From ARS1285 sp039796495 (GTDB lineage: Archaea > Nanobdellota > Nanobdellia > Pacearchaeales > GW2011-AR1): a stretch of DNA of 5,357 nucleotides. The stretch is from contig JBDKJQ010000058.1 of NCBI GenBank assembly GCA_039796495.1, positions 1-5,357 on the forward strand. The letters run 5' to 3'. A model generated the notes under the pieces. It searched no databases. It was not told the DNA's origin and worked only from the letters and a program-made list of their open reading frames with translations. The position numbers and the translations under genes were made by a program. This document shows positions 1-4,932 of this stretch, one piece after another; within the stretch, counting starts at the first letter, position 1; the number at the start of each line of letters is the position of its first letter.

Positions 1-39
1 CAATTTAAAGAACTCTCTTCTAATCAGCTCTTTTTTCAT
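1..39 (-). CDS. Possible 5' end of a divergent gene, cut by the window edge
   Basis: On the minus strand an ATG at 39-37 opens a frame that stays open for all 13 codons to the window edge and reads MKKELIRREFFKL. This is a lysine/arginine-rich amphipathic start that looks like a real protein N-terminus, but 13 residues are too few to name a family. An AT-rich TATA-like stretch lies about 31 nt upstream on the same strand (66-75), which would give a transcript with a very short leader. If real, the gene is divergent from the DsbA-like gene, and the hairpin at 85-107 lies between the two promoters. A chance open frame of this length is entirely possible, so the call rests mainly on the promoter context and the composition of the peptide. 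Confidence 0.4.
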   Translation of the reverse strand, partial: MKKELIRREFFKL

Positions 40-65
40 TAAAGAACTAAGAATCTCTATCCAAT

Positions 66-75
66 TTTATTTATG
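66..75 (-). promoter_or_regulatory. Candidate TATA box for the left-edge minus-strand gene
   Basis: The minus strand reads ATAAATAAAA here. Its centre is about 31 nt upstream of the ATG at 39, which would put transcription start some 6 nt before the start codon. The match to an archaeal TATA box (TTTAWATA-like) is loose and the region is AT-rich anyway, so this is a weak call that depends on the partial gene being real. Confidence 0.28.
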
Positions 76-84
76 TAATCAATA

Positions 85-107
85 ACATATGTCCCTACGA
101 CATATGT
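85..107. repeat. Perfect 9-bp inverted repeat built from two ACATATGT palindromes
   Basis: ACATATGTC at 85-93 is followed by the loop CCTAC (94-98) and GACATATGT at 99-107, a perfect 9-bp stem with a 5-nt loop. Each arm contains the self-complementary octamer ACATATGT, so the element is also a tandem repeat of two palindromes 15 bp apart; the right-hand one extends to the 10-bp palindrome GACATATGTC (99-108). It ends 35 bp upstream of the TATA box at 143-152 and is not followed by a T-run, so it does not look like a terminator. Two equal dyads at fixed spacing upstream of a promoter are typical of an operator for a dimeric regulator; that role is inference. Confidence 0.6.
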
Positions 108-142
108 CTGTGGGACGTACAGTTGGATAAAACAGCGATATA

Positions 143-152
143 TTTTTAAATA
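143..152 (+). promoter_or_regulatory. TATA box of the DsbA-like gene
   Basis: TTTTTAAATA is a good archaeal TATA box. Its centre is 24.5 nt upstream of the A of the ATG at 172. Archaeal transcription usually starts about 25 nt downstream of the TATA centre, so the transcript would begin at or next to the start codon. No Shine-Dalgarno sequence is present before the ATG, which agrees with a leaderless mRNA and supports this start. Confidence 0.65.
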
Positions 153-171
153 CCTCTTTGTTAATTGAAAA

Positions 172-1113
172 ATGGATCACAAATCTTTCCATGAAAAGAC
201 GGTTGCGCATATTGACAATAATCCTGATGTGATCACACTGAAGAATCCATTTCATTCTCAGAACACTTGGAAGATTCTTACTGTTGTTTTTGGCATTGCT
301 TTGATTGTTTGTTTATACTTTTTGTATCAGGGAACTAGTTTTAATTCTGTTTCCGGCGAGAGTGCAGGGAAAAAATTGGTTGATTTTTTGAACGGACAGG
401 CAGGTGGCGGCATAACGTATGTTTCCTCCAAAGATTTGGGAAATGTGTATGAAGTGACTGTTTTGTATGACGGGCAGAATATTCCGGTGTATGTCACGAA
501 AGACGGCGATTATTTTGTGCAGTCTTTGATTCCTTTAGACAGCGATGCTGCAAAGGGCATCGGAGAAAATACAGGTGTTGATGCGCAGCAGGTAAGCGCT
601 GATGATGATCCAGTTTTAGGCAATGCAGATGCGCCGGTGACGATTGTGGAGTTCAGCGATTATCAATGTCCGTTTTGCGGCAGATTCTGGAGTGAAACAC
701 TTCCTCAATTGAAAAAAGAATATATTGATACCGGCAAGGCAAAACTTGTTTTCAGGGATTTTCCTCTTAGTGATATCCATCCTGACGCCCAAAAAGCGAG
801 CGAAGCTGCGGAATGCGCGCGCAAGGTTGGCGGGGAAACTGCTTACTGGAAAATGCATGATAAACTCTTTGAATATCAACAGGCACTTTCGGTTACTGAC
901 TTAAAAAAATATGCGAAGGAGCTGGGACTATCTGCCAGTTTTGATAGCTGTTTAGACAGTGGAGAAATGGCTGCAGAGATTGCTCATGATCAGCAAGATG
1001 GCGCCCGCTATGGTGTTGATGGAACTCCTGCATTTTTCGTGAATGGAAAACCTTTAATGGGTGCACAGCCGTTTAGCGCGTTCAAGCAGGCAATTGATGC
1101 GGAGTTGGCATAA
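172..1113 (+). CDS. Membrane-anchored DsbA-family thiol:disulfide oxidoreductase
   Basis: A 313-residue protein that should form or shuffle disulfides in proteins outside the cytoplasmic membrane. A polar N-terminus (1-32) is followed by one hydrophobic segment (about 33-53), then no further membrane span, so it is probably a signal-anchored protein with its body outside. Residues about 64-122 form a small beta-rich region (alternating VYEVTVLYDG and IPVYVTKDG strands) recalling the N-terminal domain of DsbC-like proteins. Residues about 145-313 are the thioredoxin-fold DsbA domain: active site CPFC at 166-169 in the context FSDYQCPFCG, and the cis-proline loop GTPAFFVNG with P286. Two more cysteines, C215 and C260, may form a second disulfide. 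The ATG at 172 fits the TATA box 24.5 nt upstream. Next is an SSB-like gene after 31 nt, with no obvious functional link. The electron partner (VKOR or DsbB type) is not in the window. Confidence 0.93.
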   Translation: MDHKSFHEKTVAHIDNNPDVITLKNPFHSQNTWKILTVVFGIALIVCLYFLYQGTSFNSVSGESAGKKLVDFLNGQAGGGITYVSSKDLGNVYEVTVLYDGQNIPVYVTKDGDYFVQSLIPLDSDAAKGIGENTGVDAQQVSADDDPVLGNADAPVTIVEFSDYQCPFCGRFWSETLPQLKKEYIDTGKAKLVFRDFPLSDIHPDAQKASEAAECARKVGGETAYWKMHDKLFEYQQALSVTDLKKYAKELGLSASFDSCLDSGEMAAEIAHDQQDGARYGVDGTPAFFVNGKPLMGAQPFSAFKQAIDAELA

Positions 1114-1115
1114 GG

Positions 1116-1123
1116 TTAATAAA
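1116..1123 (+). promoter_or_regulatory. Possible TATA box of the SSB-like gene
   Basis: TTAATAAA lies directly after the stop codon of the DsbA-like gene, with its centre 25.5 nt upstream of the ATG at 1145. The spacing matches the other promoters of the window and there is no Shine-Dalgarno sequence in the 31-nt gap. The box is weaker than the others, so read-through from the upstream gene is an alternative source of expression. Confidence 0.4.
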
Positions 1124-1144
1124 GTGTGGTAATAATAATCTACT

Positions 1145-1435
1145 ATGAAAATTTCAGAACTAACGATCAAGCAGGGAAATGTTGCGGTGGAAGGTACTAT
1201 CACTGAAATCGGCGATGTACGCACGTTCAATAAGTACGGTAAAGAACTGCATGTCGCAAATGCGGTGCTGCAGGATGATTCAGGAAGCATTCAATTAACG
1301 CTGTGGAATGATGATGCAACCCGGTTTAAGCAGGGTGACAAAGTCAAGATCAACAACGGTTTTGTCAATGAATATCAGGGCGAGAAGCAGCTGACGAGCG
1401 GAAAATTTGGAAGTATTGAGAAAGTGAGTGAATAG
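1145..1435 (+). CDS. ssb: Single-OB-fold ssDNA-binding protein, Sulfolobus SSB/RPA type
   Basis: A 96-residue protein that is essentially one OB fold and should bind single-stranded nucleic acid during replication or repair. Its core resembles Sulfolobus solfataricus SSB as I recall it: an acidic DDSGSIQLTLWND stretch (44-56), then FKQGDKVKI (61-69) and a third strand near NNGFVNEYQGEKQL (70-83). The three base-stacking aromatics of that protein (W56, W75, F79) fall on W54, F73 and Y77 here, with the same spacing. The protein lacks the long flexible acidic C-terminal tail of SsoSSB, which is about 148 residues, and stops right after the fold. It has no zinc finger. Its stop codon is only 8 bp from the stop codon of the convergent membrane-protein gene. 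An RNA-binding OB protein is a possible alternative; the aromatic pattern favours SSB. Confidence 0.85.
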   Translation: MKISELTIKQGNVAVEGTITEIGDVRTFNKYGKELHVANAVLQDDSGSIQLTLWNDDATRFKQGDKVKINNGFVNEYQGEKQLTSGKFGSIEKVSE

Positions 1436-1443
1436 TTAATCTG

Positions 1444-1857
1444 TCAAAGCATTGTTTCTAATTCTTCAAACTCTTTTCCGTGTTGACGTCCCAATTCATA
1501 ATATTTTTTTAATTCTTCTTCATGTTCTTGTGCAGCTACTCTCCATCCTTCTCTCCAATAAAAAGGCGCACGCAATCCAAATAAAAATCCCGCAATACCT
1601 AAAGCAGTCTGAAATAAATCTTCGTTTAAATTATCAATCTTCATTTCTTTTATTAAACCTGTGTAGTGTGCAATTGCTGGAGCAGCTTCTTTTAGAAGAG
1701 GAATATGGTCCACTATGTTTCCTATTACATAGCCTGTACCTATCCCTATACCCATTACTGCACAAGCGGTTACTGGCATTGAAGCAACAGCTGCCACCAA
1801 TCCCAGGTTCTTTTTTACCTTCTCAATACCTTTTGTTATGTCTGATTCTTCGTTCAT
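1444..1857 (-). CDS. Small membrane protein of unknown function, two hydrophobic segments
   Basis: A 137-residue protein I do not recognise. A charged N-terminus (1-17) precedes a long hydrophobic, glycine-rich segment (about 18-47, with GIGIGTGYVIG at 36-46). A middle part of about 30 residues follows, then a second hydrophobic stretch (about 82-100, ending FYW), and a strongly charged C-terminal helix (102-137, rich in E and K) that may form a coiled coil. The GxGxG-type pattern suggests tight helix packing, not a nucleotide site. Both termini carry charge, so a hairpin with both ends in the cytoplasm is plausible. It lies 43 nt downstream of rfcL on the same strand but has its own TATA box, so it need not belong to the rfc operon. 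A plus-strand frame of similar length opposite it is leucine-rich and looks like a shadow. Confidence 0.75.
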   Translation of the reverse strand: MNEESDITKGIEKVKKNLGLVAAVASMPVTACAVMGIGIGTGYVIGNIVDHIPLLKEAAPAIAHYTGLIKEMKIDNLNEDLFQTALGIAGFLFGLRAPFYWREGWRVAAQEHEEELKKYYELGRQHGKEFEELETML

Positions 1858-1876
1858 CTTTATCTATTACATGATT

Positions 1877-1886
1877 TATTTTTAAA
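1877..1886 (-). promoter_or_regulatory. TATA box of the small membrane-protein gene
   Basis: The minus strand reads TTTAAAAATA, centred 24.5 nt upstream of the A of the ATG at 1857. It lies in the 43-bp gap after rfcL, and no Shine-Dalgarno sequence precedes the ATG. Box and spacing match those of the DsbA-like gene, which supports an independent, leaderless transcript. Confidence 0.55.
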
Positions 1887-1900
1887 ATTATTGTGATTAA

Positions 1901-3133
1901 TTACCCTCGAAATCGATTCAGTCCATGCGCAACAATCATCGCACCTTTTTTTTCTTCGATAAACTGCTCTTCTGATTCATCAATATCCATTTTCTTTTTT
2001 GTCTGCTCGTCGACATTATGCAATATGAGTGGCAGAAGAAAGCTTTCTCGAACCGCTTTTTTTGCAGACATGTGGCAGAATTTTGCATATTTGATGGTGA
2101 GTGATTTCCGTTTTTGATTTTTTTGGTTTGCCATCCAGATTTTGAGGATGCGCGACGGACGTTTATAAGATTTGAAGGTAAGATTTTTCAATTTTGAGGA
2201 GGCCCATACGCCTGCACTCATGAAAAAATTCTGATAGACGAGAAATCTCCAGTGCTGCTGGCGGTAGATTCTTCCTCTGAACACGTCTGCTTTGCTTAAT
2301 GCATCATATGCTTTTGCCAGTTGAATACCTTTGTATTCCTCAGGAATATTTTCCTCAATCCACAATAAAATCTCATCAAGCTCCAGATCGCTGTTATCAA
2401 AAAGCTCCAATATATTTGCATCTGTTTTGCTTTGGAATAATTTTTTTAAGATGTTAAATATATCCTCTTCTTTCTCTCGTTCTGAAATTTCCTGTACGAA
2501 TTCTTCTTCGCCTCCATCAATGACACTTTGCAAATCATTCAATGCTGCTCGTACATCTCCCTTTGATTTTTTTGCTATGAGCACAATTGTATCGCTGTGG
2601 ATTTTTTTATTTTCCTTTACTAGTACGTCTGCGATAATCTTTTTGATGTCAAATTCATTCAGCTCTTTTAACATAATCATCTGACATTTCTGCCGCAGGA
2701 GGCTGAACTTTCTCTGCCAGATGTCGTTGGCAGTGATGATAATGGGATAATGTGTCTTGGAAATTAACGCAATCAATTCAGGCAATCCTCCATAGTCTGT
2801 TGCTGTAATGCCGTCAGCCTCGTCCATTAAAATAATCTTCCCTTTTTTGAACAATGAATGCTGCTCCAGCGACGGCTTTAAGACTTCCTCCAGGCTTGAG
2901 CGATTGCGCAGATCACTTGCATTCAATTCAAATAATTCTGCATTACACTCTTTTGCCAATGCCAGTGCTAACGAGGTCTTGCCACTTCCTGCAGGGCCGT
3001 TGAGAATCACTGCTTTTTTTCGGGGAAATGTCCGGATAAAATTTTTTATTTCCTGCACTGCAATATCTTGTCCTTTAATGTCGTCAAATGTTTTTGCTCT
3101 GTATTTTTCGATGAATGGTATGTCAGTGTTCAT
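1901..3133 (-). CDS. rfcL: Replication factor C large subunit (clamp loader)
   Basis: The large subunit of the archaeal clamp loader, which with RfcS opens PCNA and loads it on primed DNA using ATP. AAA+ motifs are in order: FIEKYRAKTFDDIKGQ near the N-terminus (7-22), Walker A GPAGSGKT (46-53), LNASD (70-74), Walker B with DEAD at 104-107, sensor 1 TAND (134-137) and sensor 2 GDVRAALND (192-200). The SRC arginine-finger motif of small subunits is absent (QKC at 148-150), as is usual for large subunits. An acidic linker (about 206-224) leads to the C-terminal collar region, with LLWIEENIP (256-264), HWRFLVYQNFFMSAG (294-308) and YKRPSRI (323-329). At 410 residues it is on the short side for the family. 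The C-terminus lacks an obvious QxxLxxFF-type PCNA-binding box. The ATG overlaps the end of the CYTH gene by 11 nt. Confidence 0.95.
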   Translation of the reverse strand: MNTDIPFIEKYRAKTFDDIKGQDIAVQEIKNFIRTFPRKKAVILNGPAGSGKTSLALALAKECNAELFELNASDLRNRSSLEEVLKPSLEQHSLFKKGKIILMDEADGITATDYGGLPELIALISKTHYPIIITANDIWQRKFSLLRQKCQMIMLKELNEFDIKKIIADVLVKENKKIHSDTIVLIAKKSKGDVRAALNDLQSVIDGGEEEFVQEISEREKEEDIFNILKKLFQSKTDANILELFDNSDLELDEILLWIEENIPEEYKGIQLAKAYDALSKADVFRGRIYRQQHWRFLVYQNFFMSAGVWASSKLKNLTFKSYKRPSRILKIWMANQKNQKRKSLTIKYAKFCHMSAKKAVRESFLLPLILHNVDEQTKKKMDIDESEEQFIEEKKGAMIVAHGLNRFRG

Positions 3134-3656
3134 GTATCAGTTCCCTCCAGTGTTCTGTATAAAAAATAAATTTCTTATTAAATTCTTCTTTTGCTGTCAG
3201 AGGAATCTTCAACTCTTTTAATGTTTCCTTCAAAAGCTGAATTGTTCCTTCTTTTTCTTCTTCAGTCGTCATTTTTTCAAGTTCAATAATGTTCCCGTAT
3301 CCCTGGGTTATATCAAGTGATATTTTTATTCCATTCCAGTTAAATTCTTTTCTTTTGCGGAGCCATTTTATTTTTATGGTAAACTGCAATGCAGCAAATA
3401 ATTTCTGCAGCTTTTCAAAATCTTTCCTGTCGCATTTTATTTCTATCTCTTCACGTGCCTCGTCGTGAATCTTTCCTTTTTTTAGCCATACCTTCGCATA
3501 GTGGTCGTTTTTTTGAATGCGCACATCTTGCTCACCATCAAAATAATAGGTTTCCTGCTCATCTTCCAGAATCAGTTCTCCTTGTTTTTGAAAAAAATCC
3601 AGTAGCGCTGCGTATTGTTCGTCCGAAATAAATGCTCGTATTTCACACTCGATCAT
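3123..3656 (-). CDS. CYTH-domain protein (CyaB/thiamine-triphosphatase superfamily)
   Basis: A 177-residue protein with the hallmarks of the CYTH triphosphate-tunnel fold. The N-terminal ExExK signature appears as E3-C-E5-I-R7, with arginine in place of lysine. Further expected charged positions follow: R46, a YAKVWLKKGK strand (53-62), REEIEIK (68-74), KWLRKRKEF (97-105) and the ISLDITQGYGNIIELE segment (112-127) with D115, E125 and E127. Family members act on triphosphorylated substrates (adenylate cyclase class IV, ThTPase, inorganic triphosphatase), but the archaeal role is not settled and I cannot choose a substrate. The frame is open upstream to an ATG at 3698, but that would overlap rfcS by 26 nt with an unconserved extension; the ATG at 3656 leaves a 16-nt gap and puts ExExR right at the N-terminus. 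The stop overlaps the rfcL start by 11 nt, so the gene is in the rfc operon. Confidence 0.88.
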   Translation of the reverse strand: MIECEIRAFISDEQYAALLDFFQKQGELILEDEQETYYFDGEQDVRIQKNDHYAKVWLKKGKIHDEAREEIEIKCDRKDFEKLQKLFAALQFTIKIKWLRKRKEFNWNGIKISLDITQGYGNIIELEKMTTEEEKEGTIQLLKETLKELKIPLTAKEEFNKKFIFYTEHWRELIHEH

Positions 3657-3672
3657 TTTTTGTAAAACTCGT

Positions 3673-4641
3673 TTATTTCCCCAGGCCAGCAAGCACAAAA
3701 CTTGCCAGCAATGCTTCTAATTGTATAAACTCATCACTGCCTTCCACCATCCGAAATTCCGCCTCTCCTGTTTTTTCAGTCAGGCGGACTTTCAGTTCAG
3801 GATCAATTGTCAGATTCCAGATTTCTTTCTGCATTGATTTGATGATGTCAGTTCCGGAAATAGAATCGCGCAACATAATATCTAATAACTTTTCCTTTGC
3901 TTTTGAAAAATCACCACTTAATGCATATTCCAGAACAATTTTTACGTCAGTTGGTTTTGCAGAAGAGGCTAAGGTATTGACTAAATCGGTGGTAATCGAG
4001 GGTGAAACAGCAGCGCTTGCCTGTAACAGATTAATAACGCGTCTGCAATCTCCTTCGCTTGCTTCATATAATGTTTCCATCACATTGCCCTGCAATTGTA
4101 ACTTTTCCTGCTGTGCGATCAATTCCACGCGTTTTTCTATATCTTTTTTTTCCAATAACTTAAATCGCAGGATGACGCAGCGTGACTGGATTGGATCAAG
4201 GATTTTGCTGCTATAGTTACAGCTCATGATAAACCGACAGGTGGACGTGTAATTTTCCATTGTTCTTCTTAACGCTTGCTGTGCTTCTCGGGTCAGTGCG
4301 TCTGCTTCATCCAGGAAAATAACTTTGAATGGCACACTTCCCAATGCCTTTGTTCGCGCGAAATCTTTCACTTTCTGTCTGATAACATCAATACCCCTTT
4401 CATCACTTGCATTCAGTTCGAGGTAATTTTCCCGCCAGGTTTTTCCAAATAACTCTTTTACAACAATGAGTGCTAACGTCGACTTTCCTGTTCCTGCTGG
4501 ACCTGCAAACAGCATGTGAGGAATATTCAATGATTTCGTAAGATTTCTCACTCTTTTAATAATGTCGTCCTGTCCGACCACTTCTTCAAACTTTTTCGGG
4601 CGGTATTTTTCTGTCCAGATATTTGTTTCAACCTCTTCCAT
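3673..4641 (-). CDS. rfcS: Replication factor C small subunit (clamp loader)
   Basis: A 322-residue AAA+ ATPase, full length for the family, that forms the bulk of the archaeal RFC pentamer loading PCNA. Motifs are in order: WTEKYRPKKFEEVVGQ (9-24), Walker A GPAGTGKS (47-54), LELNASDERGIDVIR (74-88), Walker B with DEAD at 111-114, sensor 1 SCNYSSKI (140-147), the SRC arginine-finger motif (153-155, in QSRC) and sensor 2 GDCRR (197-201). The helical collar domain that holds the pentamer together covers about 230-322. Walker A ends in Ser where Thr is more common, a tolerated change. There is no intein, although archaeal RFC genes often carry one. It is the first gene of an rfcS-CYTH-rfcL operon and has its own TATA box 24.5 nt upstream of the ATG. 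It is divergent from the toxin-antitoxin pair. Confidence 0.97.
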   Translation of the reverse strand: MEEVETNIWTEKYRPKKFEEVVGQDDIIKRVRNLTKSLNIPHMLFAGPAGTGKSTLALIVVKELFGKTWRENYLELNASDERGIDVIRQKVKDFARTKALGSVPFKVIFLDEADALTREAQQALRRTMENYTSTCRFIMSCNYSSKILDPIQSRCVILRFKLLEKKDIEKRVELIAQQEKLQLQGNVMETLYEASEGDCRRVINLLQASAAVSPSITTDLVNTLASSAKPTDVKIVLEYALSGDFSKAKEKLLDIMLRDSISGTDIIKSMQKEIWNLTIDPELKVRLTEKTGEAEFRMVEGSDEFIQLEALLASFVLAGLGK

Positions 4642-4660
4642 GCAAACCTAGAAGCAAATT

Positions 4661-4670
4661 ATTTTATAAA
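4661..4670 (-). promoter_or_regulatory. TATA box of the rfcS operon
   Basis: The minus strand reads TTTATAAAAT, a strong archaeal TATA box centred 24.5 nt upstream of the A of the rfcS ATG (4641). The interval to the ATG has no Shine-Dalgarno sequence, so a leaderless rfcS mRNA is expected. It should drive rfcS, the CYTH gene and rfcL, as no other convincing promoter lies between them. Confidence 0.65.
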
Positions 4671-4719
4671 GATTGTTATGGTTTGATGTAGCTTTAGGGG
4701 TTTATTGTTTTGACCAAAT

Positions 4720-4731
4720 GCTTATATAAGC
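4720..4731 (+). promoter_or_regulatory. TATA box of the TA operon inside a perfect 12-bp palindrome
   Basis: GCTTATATAAGC is a perfect 12-bp palindrome that contains a near-ideal TATA box (TTATATAA). Its centre is 24.5 nt upstream of the A of the antitoxin ATG at 4750, which implies a leaderless transcript. A dyad covering the TATA box is where an antitoxin or antitoxin-toxin complex would bind to block TBP, as autoregulated TA operons generally do; that binding is inferred. Some symmetry is inherent in TATATA-like boxes, but the GC..GC flanks extend it. Confidence 0.65.
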
Positions 4732-4749
4732 TTACTACCTTCATAATTT

Positions 4750-4932
4750 ATGGAACAAGAAATTAAAGTAAACGCCAATGACATAATGGAAAAATTGGAA
4801 AAACTCCAAGAAGATATTAATTTTATAAAAAAGAACATTACTGCAGAAATAAGCTTACACGAGGAACTGAAGATATGGGAACAAGCAAGTGAGGACGATA
4901 TAGCAGAATTTAATAAAAAACATAATTTATGA
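4750..4932 (+). CDS. Probable antitoxin of the MazF-type toxin
   Basis: A 60-residue, highly charged protein directly ahead of a MazF toxin, so most likely its antitoxin. Residues about 8-35 should form a long amphipathic helix or coiled coil, with hydrophobics at heptad-like spacing in IMEKLEKLQEDINFIKKNI (12-30). The acidic C-terminal part (37-54) contains HEELKIWEQASEDDIAEF, suited to wrap the toxin's RNA-binding groove. I see no AbrB/SpoVT beta-strand domain or ribbon-helix-helix signature, so it differs from classical MazE. The stop overlaps the toxin start by 4 nt (ATGA at 4929-4932), which suggests translational coupling. The start is set by the TATA box 24.5 nt upstream. The antitoxin role comes from position, size and composition, not from a recognised family. 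Confidence 0.8.
   Translation: MEQEIKVNANDIMEKLEKLQEDINFIKKNITAEISLHEELKIWEQASEDDIAEFNKKHNL

Noticed and set aside
85..107. Hairpin at 85-107 as an intrinsic terminator
   Set aside because: No T-run follows on either strand close to the stem, the stem is AT-rich, and no gene is seen ending into it.
616..879. Minus-strand frames inside the DsbA-like gene (616-879) and across its end (1054-1290)
   Set aside because: Both are antisense to well-conserved coding sequence (CPFC region and SSB N-terminus) and show no protein-like features.
1452..1874. 140-codon plus-strand frame opposite the small membrane-protein gene
   Set aside because: The product is a leucine/serine-rich string without domain features, and the opposite strand has a TATA box at the expected spacing and a coherent charge and membrane layout. 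It is a shadow frame.
2808..3221. Plus-strand frames at 1893-2117, 2331-2684 and 2808-3221 opposite rfcL
   Set aside because: They are rich in Ser, Phe, Asn and Ile, as expected for the complement of a Lys/Glu/Asp-rich gene, and lie opposite conserved AAA+ motifs.
3657..3698. Upstream ATG at 3698 as start of the CYTH protein
   Set aside because: It would add 14 residues read out of frame through the rfcS 3' end, while the ATG at 3656 places the ExExR signature at the usual N-terminal position and gives a normal 16-nt gap.
3632..4216. 194-codon plus-strand frame opposite rfcS and the CYTH start
   Set aside because: It runs antisense to conserved RfcS sequence, has a Ser/Asn-rich composition and no promoter at the expected spacing.
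3673..4641. Intein in rfcS
   Set aside because: Archaeal RFC genes often carry inteins near Walker A, but the protein is a continuous 322 residues with all motifs at normal spacing.
4642..4749. Small RNA or riboswitch in the rfcS/TA intergenic region
   Set aside because: The 108 bp are accounted for by two divergent TATA boxes; beyond the TATA palindrome I see no stable stem or conserved aptamer-like pattern, and both mRNAs appear leaderless.
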